This document shows positions 1 to 9,989 of a stretch of 64,000 bases of DNA, one piece after another (position 1 is the stretch's first letter; the number at the start of each line of letters is the position of its first letter). This DNA comes from Cristatella mucedo. Taxonomy: Eukaryota > Bryozoa > Phylactolaemata > Cristatellidae. A program made the position numbers and the translations under genes. Below the pieces are notes generated by a model. The model did not search any database. It was not told where the DNA came from and worked only from the letters and a program-made list of their open reading frames with translations. Where the stretch lies: assembly GCA_009760855.2 (NCBI GenBank), contig WPIO01000056.1, positions 1,430,501-1,494,500 of the forward strand. Direction: 5' to 3'.

Positions 1-150
1 TGACCCTGCGCGTGTCACCTCTAACCATGTTATGCTCGTTGGCATTCAGCATGCTACCACTAACCATTCGATCATGCATCCTTTACAGCATATGTTAAGT
101 ATCTAGAAAGAGATTCAAGTTCTCTAAGAGCACTATACAACTATAATAGT
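1..150 (+). mobile_element. L2-like LINE family A, 3' end
   Basis: Opens with the family A 3' UTR (the CTGACCCTG...GTGTCACCTCTAACCATG region), then the nested hairpin with AGAAAGAGATT and TTCTCT arms and a degenerate A/T tail. It matches the 3' ends of the better copies at 33.7 and 61.6 kb. The 5' part lies outside the window. Confidence 0.75.
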
Positions 151-404
151 AGGAGCAGCAGCAGCAGAGAAACAGTAGCAGTAACTTGCCACGAATGAGA
201 ATTCTGCCAGGACTAACACTGTACCAACTTACCTTATAACTCGTAGGCTGTAACTTTTAACTTGCCTATGAGTCATCTTCTCACCCTCTCAGCCCAAAAC
301 TCACGTGCCTTCTGAGGCCCAATGGTGTACGTCTGCACGGTGTACGTTTTCTTTAATCTTATTGCACAGTACTAGGTGGTCATGAGAGTGTACACTATAA
401 ATAC

Positions 405-477
405 ATGATCCTTGCAAATGTAAAGCCCCTAGAAAGAGATTGAGTTCTCTCTGAGGGTGCTTTATCGAGTGGTACTA

Positions 478-508
<31 letters not shown>

Positions 509-512
509 TATC
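405..512 (+). mobile_element. LINE family A 3' tail with (ATT)n
   Basis: A short copy of only the 3' hairpin (CCCCTAGAAAGAGATTGAG, then TTCTCT) and an (ATT)n run. It lies in the exportin-4 intron left of the 749-865 exon, antisense to that gene. Confidence 0.75.
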
Positions 513-748
513 CTTGCTGCCTGTTCTACTGTGACAGTAGTGATGCCCTAGCTATATCACGAGCGTGCTCCAAGCATTAGCTGAGCAATGACATGTGGCA
601 TGCATGGTCAGTAAGAAGGTGGAAATTACTGGTGACATGCTGGAAGTAGTTAGGGAAAGGTAATAATCAACTATGCAAGACTATACACGAACTAAAAAAG
701 CTGAATACAGAGTACTAGCAAGATGAGACCCCGGCCGGGCACTCTTGC
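513..748. other. Exportin-4 intron sequence
   Basis: Unique-looking sequence between a LINE tail and the exportin-4 exon. I see no further exon in it, although the next exportin-4 exon (the region like EEDLRQIFML in vertebrates) is expected leftward. Confidence 0.4.
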
Positions 749-865
749 CTCAAAAGCTTTCTTGCAGTTGAAATGGAATTCCCAGGTCACACAGCAGCTA
801 CTTGATTTCCCGGTGTAGGCGCATTCGTCTAGCAGCGCCACCAGGGAACTGCAGGCGATCGTTTG
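749..865 (-). CDS. XPO4: Exportin-4 exon (fourth seen)
   Basis: 39 codons in phase 0, starting [14 protein letters not shown] and ending CKKAFE. They align with the XPO4 segment QTLACSILTALLSEF...MEFHGNCKRVF. The acceptor is TTTTTTGGCTTGCAG. The donor reads GAG|GCAAGA, a GC-AG intron border at the place where the homology stops; no GT donor fits nearby. Confidence 0.88.
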
Positions 866-3461
866 CTGCAAGCCAAAAAACAGTACGTTGTGCCAGGGGT
901 CAGTGTCTATCAGTCATAATATGACGGTCGTAAGCACCATCAGCACAACAATTTTCCTACATCCCATGATTTCCTTAAGACAGCTCTTTTAGGCATGGCA
1001 TCACTTGCAGGCTTGAAGCTACTAATTTTATGTAGCGTACCCAACCTAGTCTGGACATTCTGAAGCCACAGAGGTCACCGTAGGAATAGAGAGACCCTAA
1101 TGGTCGGTAAGTCTCCTGATCGTTACAAGCCATCTTTGGCTTGCAAGATGCTCATCGTTGTTGACGACCGAGGTCGCGTGCTTGCACCCTGAGGCATATG
1201 TAAAGTTTTCGAATAGAGATTAAGTTATCTTGGGGCTCTACACAAATGAATTACATTTATATTTATATATAAAAGTCTATTGTATTATATAAGCACGGTG
1301 GTCAACATTTAAATCACCAAGTTGACTGATAAAAAACCGTTGGGATCGTAGACAGTCTCGTGACACGCTTACTGCCCAAAGAATATGCTTTGCCAATAGA
1401 ACAATAAGGTGACATGAAACTTGTCGGAGGAAAAATGCTTCGACACAACAAGTAATTTCTTAATGCATCTCCGTCTGTAACTCCAAAAAGTCATGAAGAC
1501 CATGTGGGTGTTACGCAGAAGAGTTTTGTATAGCGCACTCACAGCCTAAGCGGCTTTCGGTACGCATTCGGTAGCCAACAGACTTCCTCTCGCGCAACAA
1601 AGAAAAAGTGGGAAGCATAGCAGAGTCAGGAGAGCAGTTAAGGTAGTGAGTAGCATGGAAGTGGCAGCTAAGGACCGCTGAAAAGAATGTGCCATAGTCG
1701 GCAGCAGGAGAGTAGCTGTCGTTGCGTAAGAATTGTGGAAGCAAGTTCCACAGTCTAGGACCTGCAGAGCTAAAGCTTCTATCGCCAACGGTCTTTAGGC
1801 GGAGCAATGGGACAGCTAATTTATTGTCCCCAGAGGACCTGAGGGCGCGAACAGGCTGAAACTGGTGCAGCAGTTCAGCAATTGCGCTGGCGATCGACTA
1901 AATAGTACTTGCTGTTTTAACTCCATTGGCATGAGATCTGTATAGCATGTTGTGAACCAACTGCAAAAGCAACTCACTTTAGTATAAGAGACATAATGTA
2001 TTTTCAGCTTGGGGTCGTTGCTATACAATGCAAAAATGTTTGCTTTGTTTTTTATTGGGCCAGTGATGCTGTGAACCAATTGCAAAAGCAACTCACTTAA
2101 GTATAAGGGACATAGTCTATTTTCAGCTTTGGGTCGGTGCTATACAATGCAAGAATGTTTGCTTTGTTTTTTATTGTGGCCAGAGTATCACCTGTTTGGC
2201 CCAGTGGTATATGTGCTCAGCTCGACCAAGGTCTGGCCGAGGTCGTGGGCTCAAGCCCCAAGGCATATGTGAAACGCCTGAATAGAGCTTAGGTTCACTT
2301 AAGGAACTATACAAACGAATTATATTTTTTATATTTACGTGCAGAATGGGTGTTTTGGGCAAAAATGGCGTGTCACTAGATGACCAAATCAGTGCCCAGG
2401 TCAAGTAAACCTCCTTGCAGCTACTTTGCGTAACAAAAATTAGGGCTTGCTTTGATAGGGATACCACAGCCTAGATGTGCCATACATTAACAACATTCCT
2501 ATTTAGACTTCGTAGCTCACTACTTGCTGTTCTTCCTGTCTGAGCAATAGTGGGTGCAAATCTCAACAGCTAGGCATGTCTGTCGTGAGCGTAGCAGTAG
2601 CCACATTGCATCACTTATCTTCGACCTGCAACTGGCCCTGCAAGAAGCATCTTATGAACTTCAAGGTTCTAAAATTTGACTTTTAGGACCCCAATTTGTT
2701 TTTTGTTTTTATACTACTATCAGTTCTTGGTAGCTGGTCAGTACCATGTGCAAATCTGGCCGCAATAGGGGAAAATAGTTCACTACAATCAATAGATGTT
2801 TTAGATGAATAAATAAAAATTGTTAATCATTGATCTACATGGCAACACCATAAAATTCCACTTATGCACAAATGAACTATCGTCGGTAATGCATTGAAAG
2901 GCTAGTAACTCCAACACGAAATTTTGAATTCTACACAATCAAGTTGGGTTTGGCATTAAAGGATCAATTAGGTCATCTCATAACTTCAAATGTCAAAAGA
3001 ACACAGCAGCAGCAAAGCAACTGCCAAAGACGTCATTTTAAAGTACAGAGCAACAGGAGGCCATCTGCCGTGGGACTGACCTGAAAAAAATTTCTTCACG
3101 GGTCAAGTGCAATTCGTCAAGTGCTCTATCGATTAAGCAGACCAGGGTCAAGGTGAATGTATCTCATGGCCGAGCTCACATGCTCGAGCCCCGTGGCATA
3201 TGTGAAGCCCCTGAATAGAGATTTAGTTCTCTTAGGGCTCTATAACAAGTGAACTATATTTTGTATTATAATCCTTCGACGCTTGATAAGGGGCCTAAAG
3301 GCTAAGCTTTAAATTTATACTTTCGTTCTCGAGCCTAATCTCGGTGTGTTGCATGAATTGCTGCGTGTGTTGCATGAATTGCTGCGTATGTTAATCAATG
3401 CAATTTGGGCCAAGCTTAGGCAAATTCCAAGTCAAAGAACAGCCACGACAGCCAGACAAGA

Positions 3462-3513
<52 letters not shown>

Positions 3514-4847
3514 ACTCACGCACACAAGTGCGAGCACACACAGGAGTCTATTCCTAGTAGAAAACGGTCAAAAGAAAAATCGGCTTCTGCTGCTTCACGG
3601 GACCAAACAATGAGTAAGAATATTTCACAAGAGATTACAAAAACACTGCTGCATACTGCAACGTCAACAAGTTGTGCAGCTGACAGCAGTTCAGGTGAAA
3701 CAGTGGAGCTGCAAACCTTACAAGATGTAGCTGGCCGCTGCTGATGAGTTGACCAATTTCAGACAGGATCCTAGTCTTGCCATGATGGTCCTCACTAAGC
3801 AGCCCTCTTTTGACAATCACAGCAATTGTCTGCAGGGCAACGTTACGAACATACGGTTCGATGCTGAAACGGTACATATGTTAACACGTCATGGAATAAT
3901 TTCACACAGAAGGCAACACATAGTAGCCATTGCTCATCGTGCTTAAGCGAATCCGACTTGATACCTCATCTTAAATTTCTCAGTCAGTATCACTATATCT
4001 GCCAGGAGTAACCATGCAGAATTCTAAATCAGTCGGCAGTACAGATAAAAACAATTTAACTACCATAATCTTCCACACAACGTCACATCTAACACAGGAT
4101 ATTCTAATGGAGTAGCATAGTCAAAAAGATCAGACGGTGTATTCATTCTTGCAAAACAGGAATTGACATTACACTTTTCCTTGCACACAAACTCATAGAG
4201 GTATACTAAGGAAGCCACACAAATAGACTGGTTAAAGAGTATAGCGTGAATTTTTTCTGGCGCCATCAAAAGACGTACAAGTATAGTCAATAAACAGTGC
4301 ACACATTTTCCTGTGTCAGAATGTCTAGCTGTGAACGGTCTTCAGTGGTAGAGCCAGGAGGCAAAAGGGACATTTCCCCATCATTTCGGGGTAGTAACCT
4401 GGGCCGGCCCTTATTCCTATGGGGAGGTACCAACGATCAATTGATGTCCTACTACTGACGACGATGGCACATTCTAGTCAAATTGCCATTCCTACCTTAG
4501 GTTATGAACAACATAACTGAACAGGTATTGCCGCAGTGCTTCAACCTGGTCTGCATGAAGGAGAGACCACTCTCTCACGACACTCTCTTTAATAGCAGCC
4601 ATAGCTTGATATTGCACATACGCGGTCTTGGTGACTTCTACAAAAACAAAAGCAAAAGTCCACACATGTGCACCCAATAAAGCACAGCAATAAAGATGCA
4701 GCAATAAAGATGCAGCATAGACGCAAAATAAAATATACTACCGAGGACGTGCTTGCACATATCATAGGGTATCTTGGACTTCTTGAGATCCAGGAAGACG
4801 TTTTCGGCAGCATGCCTCTGTTCTGGGCTGACAATTGCGGGAGGTGC
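749..4847 (-). CDS. XPO4: Exportin-4, internal exons near the 5' end (partial gene)
   Basis: Exportin-4 is a karyopherin-beta family nuclear transport receptor; known cargoes include eIF5A and Smad3. Four minus-strand exons (4847-4742, 4637-4496, 3863-3722, 865-749) join in phase 1, 2 and 0 to give 169 residues collinear with the N-terminal HEAT-repeat region of animal XPO4. Matching blocks include [42 protein letters not shown] and [12 protein letters not shown]. The vertebrate protein is about 1,150 residues, so this is roughly 15% of it. The short first coding exon (about 20 residues) was not found upstream, and later exons lie beyond position 1. The last intron seen starts with GC instead of GT. 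Its introns hold LINE and SINE copies. No stop or frameshift is seen in the exons. Confidence 0.93.
1135..1271 (+). mobile_element. SINE family 2, diverged copy
   Basis: It contains GACCGAGGTCG and GAGGCATATGTAAAG, then a weakened 3' hairpin (AGAGATTAAGTTATCT) and an ATTTATAT tail. It matches the tRNA-related SINE family best seen at 34600-34777. The 5' (A-box) half is poorly preserved. It lies in an exportin-4 intron. Confidence 0.65.
1461..1885 (-). mobile_element. L2-like LINE family B, 3' end
   Basis: On the minus strand it encodes the C-terminal tail of a LINE polyprotein ([20 protein letters not shown]...[15 protein letters not shown]) followed by the family B 3' UTR ending TTACAGACGGAGATGCATT. 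It is 5' truncated, as is usual for non-LTR retrotransposons. The same tail occurs at 11.4, 35.3, 43.7 and 52.3 kb. Confidence 0.85.
1951..2183. repeat. 119-bp tandem duplication
   Basis: Two adjacent copies of a unit beginning TGTGAACCAA and ending in a T-rich stretch plus GGCCAG. The copies start at 1951 and 2070 and differ by a few substitutions. There is no coding signal. It sits between a LINE B fragment and a SINE-2. Confidence 0.85.
2188..2337 (+). mobile_element. SINE family 2
   Basis: tRNA-like head (TTTGGCCCAGTGGTATATG, A-box type; GTCGTGGGCTCAAGCCCC, B-box type), then GGCATATGTGAAACGCCTG and the LINE-A-like hairpin with a T/A-rich tail. It lies in an exportin-4 intron. Confidence 0.8.
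2490..2690 (+). mobile_element. LINE family A internal fragment
   Basis: A degraded piece of the ORF2 3' part. GCATGTCTGTCGTGAGCG and the following bases match the segment that encodes [20 protein letters not shown] in better copies. Stops break the frame. Confidence 0.65.
2691..3124. other. Exportin-4 intron, no recognised feature
   Basis: A/T-rich intron sequence. I see no exon, repeat or RNA signal that I can support. Confidence 0.4.
3125..3270 (+). mobile_element. SINE family 2, diverged copy
   Basis: It holds the B-box-like GCTCGAGCCCCGTGGCATATG and the 3' hairpin with AGAGATTTAGTTCTCT; the 5' head is weak. The tail is A/T-rich. Confidence 0.7.
3463..3525. repeat. (CA)n microsatellite
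   Basis: A CA dinucleotide run with some CG and CT interruptions, in an exportin-4 intron. Just upstream (3350-3390) a short TGTTGCATGAATTGCTGCGT unit is repeated twice. Confidence 0.95.
3722..3863 (-). CDS. XPO4: Exportin-4 exon (third seen)
   Basis: 142 bp; the first base completes a serine codon, then 47 codons follow: [20 protein letters not shown]... to ...[13 protein letters not shown]. It aligns with XPO4 YVREQILLAVAVIVKRG...QLISSG. Acceptor CCGTTTCAG, donor CTT|GTAAGG. It ends in phase 0, which fits the exon at 749-865. Confidence 0.93.
3864..4495. other. Exportin-4 intron
   Basis: Ordinary intron sequence between two exportin-4 exons. GC-rich inverted bits near 4375-4410 (such as GGGCCGGCCC) are the only structure seen. 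Confidence 0.5.
4496..4637 (-). CDS. XPO4: Exportin-4 exon (second seen)
   Basis: 142 bp: two bases completing the glutamate of CKHVLE, 46 codons ([20 protein letters not shown]... to ...[10 protein letters not shown]), then two bases. It aligns with XPO4 VDYVLFQAATAVMEAVVREW. Acceptor TTTTTGTAG, donor AAG|GTAGG. Confidence 0.93.
4742..4847 (-). CDS. XPO4: Exportin-4 exon (first seen)
   Basis: 35 codons plus one base: [20 protein letters not shown]... to ...YDMCKHVL. It aligns with human XPO4 APPSMVNAEQRHNAESIFLQ and starts at the same residue as vertebrate exon 2. Acceptor TTATTTTTCAG, donor CTCG|GTAGTA. Upstream exon 1 is expected to be very short and was not identified. Confidence 0.93.
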
Positions 4848-6404
4848 CTGAAAAATAAATAGCGTACGATATGTGACCGAATATTGGAATGATACCATCC
4901 TATCGCGCAGTAATGATTCAATCATTCGACACTCCCTCTCTTTTCAGAGATGAAGATGCCCCCTTGCTGAATGACGACTGCAGAAATAAACATCTTTGAG
5001 GCATACCACGCCTGAGCTCCTTCGAACCAAGATGAACTCTAGCAGCAATATCAACCACCCCTCCTGGTGTTCTCAAATCCTCCCGCCATACATTAGCTGT
5101 GCCTTTCGTCTGCCAAAAGAGATGGAAAGAGAGGTTTCAGCTCGGCTGGTCGCTGAATAAGAGCCTAAAACAACTCTTTCTCGACGATGCCGTCTGTTAT
5201 ATACCGGCCACTCTCCTCGCTACCTTTCCAGCCGTCAGTCTCTGCTCGCATTTCAGCAATGCTTCACACACCTTCTTTGGTACCACAAAGAGTAGGCTCC
5301 TGGTCACCGATTGCTCATCAGAAGCTCATCAGACAAAAAACTTCATCCACACCCGCTGAAAGAGTTGCTACTACTCATTTAACTCCCGCTACCTCGTCTA
5401 GCTCCCAACCATTTAAATAGAACTGGACAACAGCAGACTCGAAGGCTATTAAGTGACGTCGCAGCAGATTAATCGGAAATAACGCAACTGCTACTTCCCA
5501 AGGACAAAGGAAACTTTCAAAATGGGAAAAGGTTAAAAATTAACGGAGGCTACTTTCGACCTCGAAATTTGCAGCAACCCAGCTCCGCACAGCTTTTTCC
5601 AGAGTCAGGACTCCCCTCAATTTATGTCCAGCGGGAATGATGAAAACCGAGTAGTGTGCATACTTGGGGCCAAAAATACGGCAGACACATACGAATGACA
5701 GCAAATACGCGCGGCTGGATCAAGTGCGAGTACCCGTCGGCGATTTAAGTTGACTCAAACAAACGGTACGCTAACAAGGCGGCCTTCACTTGCTCCTGGT
5801 CGACCGGGAGCCCGTGGCTACTAGAAATTTACCCGGTGGAGCCAGAATTTTGTCTGCATAATATGACAGCAGTGAGCAACAGACGACATGGCACCGCGGT
5901 ATAGCATACCAAAACGACGACAGCTGACTCTTCCAACCGCGCCAGCAAGGGGTCCATCCCGCCAGCCTTGCTAAATTTGAATCGCTGAATACTCCAGGGT
6001 CAAGGTTGGTTAGTAGGGCACGCCCCCTAAACAACTTGGACCCGCAGCATTTGCAATGCTTCAGAAGCCTCCGCTGGTACCAACTCGAGTACAACTGCAT
6101 TTCATAGCGATTCCGCATGTCTGCAGTAATAATTCGGTCAAGGCTGGTTTGACTCAGTCGCCAGAGTTAGGTACCGTAGCTGCGTAGCTCTTCAAACCAG
6201 CACCGCGAAGTTTGGGTGTCCAAGAATAGGACCAAAATACAACATTCGCTGGTACGCCTCTTTTGCCGATATGCGAATAAGGCTGCAGAATTTTGGCACC
6301 ACAAATAAGTCTAGTGTTTTGCAGCGTCTTTGGAAGGCAGCAGCCCTGTTGCCGTAATTCTTAGGCTGCTGCAAGAGTCAGCCATGCTATTCAAGTAGTT
6401 TATC
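4848..6404. other. Probable exportin-4 first intron or upstream region
   Basis: No recognisable exon or repeat. The short ORFs here on both strands show no family motif. The exportin-4 start codon may lie here or further right, but no segment like ENAAKVLM next to a donor was found. Confidence 0.35.
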
Positions 6405-6612
6405 AAGCAAATGTACAGCGCCTACAGACAGATTGAGTTCTCTAAGGGCACTTTATCAAGTACATTATTATTATTAAGCATGATATTACTCACCTTTCAA
6501 TCGCTTTTCCCTTTGCAGCAAATGTAAAGCGCCTAGAAAGAGATTTATTTCTCTGAGGGCAATGTATCAAGTGCATTATTTTTACTATATTATGATTATT
6601 ATTATTATTTGT
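6405..6612 (+). mobile_element. Two LINE family A 3' tails in tandem
   Basis: Two successive copies of the hairpin plus A/T tail (6410-6476 and 6477-6612). The second includes AAGCATGATATTACTCACC and GCAAATGTAAAGCGCCTAG and ends in an ATT run. Confidence 0.75.
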
Positions 6613-6708
6613 TCGGTAGCCCAACCAAAGTCAAATCGCTATAATCTAGCCGAGACAGAATCGGGGATCTGGTTAAATTTTTGCAACCCACAGTACTACA
6701 CAGTGTAG

Positions 6709-8021
6709 TGTAGCGGCCTTGCTGGCTTTGGCTGAGTTTTAGCGCGAACAAGAGCTGTTCGGTGGCGGGCTAGAGCTCCTTTGTCCTGGAGAAGTGGGCC
6801 AGAGAGGAGCGTCAGTGCGGTTAGAGAGGAAGCGCTTAAGAGCAAGTCAGGAAGCTCTGAGACGAGCGGCGGCGATTCGGCCTTTAGAATTCGTCCGATA
6901 CCCGCGGAAGCTGCTGATAGATGTTGGCTGGCCTGTCAACCCCCGCCTTCCCTCTTTCCAAGGAAGAATCGTCTGGAACCCATTCGCCATTCAAGCTGGA
7001 CAGAGGTGCCCTTCCAGTGGCCTGGGGACGGTATTAATTCCTTTCCGTAATGGGCCAAGGTGTCCGGGCCCAATACCATTAAGCTCTTGCCCCATTGTTT
7101 CAGCTAGGTATTTAAGAGTTGAGCGACGCTCGCTCTTGGTCTTACGGTCTTTTGTCTTTGGTCCGGCTTCGACGCCGTCGCACTCGTTTCTCTGAAAGCG
7201 AGGGAGGAGGGTGGGCTGTTCGCCGGCGATTGACGGAACAGGACGAGACAGCACTAGGAGGATTCGGTGGAACTCCACCGAATACGGTCGTATCGCGCCC
7301 GAGCTGGCATTTTGTGTGTTCTTTCGTGTTTTGTGTGTGCGCGCTAGCACGTGGTCTCGGCATAGGGATTTGCCGGTGCGAGCTAGGCGTAGTTGGCGTG
7401 TGTGGAGCCCTAGTTCCCCAGTTAGGGTTTAGGCTCCGGTTCAAGCTTCAGTGTGGAGAAGTATTTCCTCCGCAAGAGTGCTTGAGGTGGCGTGTGTGGA
7501 GTATTCCTGTCGCACTGGTGGAAACCGAGTTCTAGTTCTCCGGGTAGGGTTTAGGCTCCGGTTCGCGCTTCAGTGTGGGGAAGTATTCCCTCCGCAAGAG
7601 TGTTTAAGTTGGCGTGTTTGGGGTATTCCCTCGGCACAGGTGGGAACGGATTCCTAGTTCTACGGCTAGGGTTTAGGGTCCGGGTCGCGCTCAGTGTGGA
7701 GGAGTATTCCCTCCGCAAGAGTGTTGGTGCAGTTGAGAACGTGCGAGGAGTGTGGAGATAAAGCTGAACTAGACGCGCAGCGACTTTGTGCGCTTGCGAA
7801 TAAAGTTCAGTAAAATCCCCAATTTGTGTGTCTCGCTTTCCAATTCACGCCGCGGACTCACGACCCCCTTTAGTAACGGTAAGCAGGTTAGCGACAGAAA
7901 CGCTCGTTTCGTGGCGGCCAGCTTATAGTTCGTAGGCGCGCACCGAACGGCAGTAGGCGCTAGGTTACGCCGCTAGGGAAGCGGCAGGTCAAGCCTACCC
8001 CGCCGAGCCTTCGGCGTTACA
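6709..8021 (+). mobile_element. Solo LTR, probably Ty3/gypsy-like (fossil)
   Basis: A 1,313-bp unit starts TGTAGCGG and ends GGCGTTACA, flanked on both sides by the 4-bp direct repeat GTAG (6705-6708 and 8022-8025). Inside are a TATTTAAG box (7109), a polyadenylation signal AATAAA (7799-7804) and a 122-bp tandem repeat between them. No internal coding region follows, so it is read as a solo LTR. The family is inferred only from the TGTA...TACA ends. Confidence 0.5.
7390..7727 (+). repeat. 122-bp tandem repeat, about 2.7 copies
   Basis: The unit carries TAGGGTTTAG, CAGTGTGG and TATTCCCTCCGCAAGAGTG, with copies phased at 7423, 7545 and 7667. It lies between the TATA-like box and AATAAA of the solo LTR, so in its presumed transcribed part. 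Confidence 0.85.
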
Positions 8022-8025
8022 GTAG

Positions 8026-8476
8026 TACGGTTGCCGTCGCGAACAGCACAGAACGTTCACGGACGACCAACGCCGAGATTTTATTTCACCACTCGCATGG
8101 AGCACTTCGGGGAAGCACGACTCTCTTCGCCCCTCTTGCCCACCGGAGTTTGCTACCTCCCACGAATGCCCAGGTGACTGCGTCGCGTCGATCCCTAGAA
8201 GCACATCGCACCCACATCGAGCGTCACAGCCCAGTCGAAAACGATCAGGTGCAACGACCGTCGTTTAAACAAAATCACGTACACAGTCACGAGTCCTAGA
8301 TTTGGATCGGACGTACTGGCTAGGTGTTGAGGCAGTCTTCTTGATGAAGAAACTTTATGAATTTATGAATACGTCATAGACGACACCTTAACTTTGAGCA
8401 CATGGCTACAGTCGCTCAACAATATCACCTATTAGAAGAGCAAAATCTTCTACACCAGCCAGACGCATTGGATGTC
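8026..8476. other. No recognised feature
   Basis: GC-rich near the LTR, then ordinary sequence. No gene or repeat is supported. Confidence 0.35.
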
Positions 8477-8585
8477 ATAATAATAATAATAATAATAATA
8501 ATGCACTTGATAAAGCGCCCTCAGAGAACGCAATCTCTTTCTAGGCGCTTTACATTTGCTGCAAAGGAAATACGGTCGAATGGCT
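8477..8585 (-). mobile_element. LINE family A 3' tail
   Basis: An (ATA)n run, then GCACTTGATAAAGCGCCC and TCTCTTTCTAGGCGCTTTAC: the reverse complement of the family A 3' hairpin and tail. Confidence 0.85.
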
Positions 8586-8614
8586 TATCTTTCCGACTGG
8601 ATATATTCTGGCCC

Positions 8615-8745
8615 GGTGAGGTACTGCTTGGCCAAGTCTATTTTACACCCTGGCTATAAAGTGGCCAAGGCCGTTTTAACCCCGGGTATAAAAGGGCCTG
8701 GCCAGTTTAATCCCGGGTATATTTTGGCAGGGTATACTATGGCCT
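8615..8745. repeat. Degenerate tandem repeat, about 33-36 bp
   Basis: Three to four imperfect units share GGCCA, a TTTTA or TTTAA stretch and CCGGGTATA. Repeated TATAAA-like boxes (CTATAAAG, GTATAAAAG) come from the unit itself. Confidence 0.6.
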
Positions 8746-8961
8746 GTTACACCGGCAACTGATCAGCCACGTAGAGAAATTGAACCGATGTCTGGGTGAT
8801 ATTCATATCAGCAAAACGTAAGCTGTTAGTGGTGAGGATGCGATTTCTTTTCAGTCAATACGGCTTCCGAATCAGTAATCATAAGTGCCAGGGTCTGAGA
8901 TGCCTGTAATTTCGCAAATTGATTAGTGGTTAAATGAGCTGATAAGTACGATAGCACTGAC

Positions 8962-8993
8962 TAGCTCTAGGCCGAGGGTTCGGCCTAGAGCTA
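8962..8993. repeat. Perfect 14-bp inverted repeat (hairpin)
   Basis: TAGCTCTAGGCCGA, a four-base GGGT loop, then TCGGCCTAGAGCTA. No T-run follows and no transposon ends are visible around it. Confidence 0.9.
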
Positions 8994-9989
8994 ATAGTTG
9001 TTCAGAATACACAGTGCATAATTGGTGTCATTTGTTGTTGGTGCGTGTGCACACGACGTCACGTCACCGCAAAGGTACGGCAATTTAAGGCCACGTTCGA
9101 CAGAGTGAACATTCCGTATTGTCGGACTTTAATCTAGGAAAGTACCGGGATATTGTGCTAGCTTCGCGCCGCTCTCAATCCTGCCTCCGTCGTTCGATAG
9201 CGAGATCCTCGCGCTCACCAGTCAATCAATCAACCAATCAAACGCCTTTGGCGCTTCTTCTTTTCAACTGTACAGCGAAGCTCGTGGGACCGAGCGTTGA
9301 GTTGGTGCTTCCGACAGACTGCGGAGCAAACGTTCGTCGCATACCTACGTGCCCTACCCACGTTTTTCTTTCGGGCTACGCCATTTCGCTCACTATTGCA
9401 TCTCACTTCTTGGCATAATTCTCGAGAAATCGAATCCACGCTTGCAGCTATTAATGAAAGACCATATTCCTGGCACCGTGAGCTGGCGGCTGGTGACGGT
9501 TTTCTGTCGCGGCGGCTCCGATATCGGAAAACGGGCTCGTGCGGAAATTTCACAAAAGCCCGTGGCAAACCGCGGCTTCTCTTAACTACCGAACTTGAAT
9601 ACATGTTCTGTGTGATGTCATGCGTGAATGAATGCCTCAGGTCACTGCAGGTCGATGACTCTTGGTTCCAAGAAAATACCTATAGATGCTCAAGCGATAA
9701 GTAGGCCTAACGTCAAAAAAAGACTAAGAATAGCTCCTATCTTTACAATGAATGACGTGGTCGTGTTAAGTCCACGCATTCGGCACTAACTATGAGCGAC
9801 CAAAATCCTTAAGGAAACAGCATATCCCAGATCCAGATTCAGCTTTTTAGAAACTATGGAAATCATAAACATAAGGAGCTAGATATTTCATAATGTATTA
9901 TGTAGACCACATCTGCAGTAATGGCCAGTCGGATGTGCTTCAGGCAAAGAATGAGACCGAGGCTGTATTTGGCTTGATCGCTTGTGAGA
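8994..9989. other. No recognised gene
   Basis: Overlapping ORFs up to about 135 codons (9297-9704) run on both strands without family motifs or convincing splice context. CpG content is moderate. Confidence 0.35.

Noticed and set aside
5786-6118. 110-codon minus-strand ORF as exportin-4 exon 1
   Set aside because: It lacks the expected short N-terminal segment (like ENAAKVLM) and no fitting donor lies at its end.
9297-9704. 135-codon ORF
   Set aside because: No family resemblance, an overlapping ORF of similar length lies on the opposite strand, and there is no splice context.
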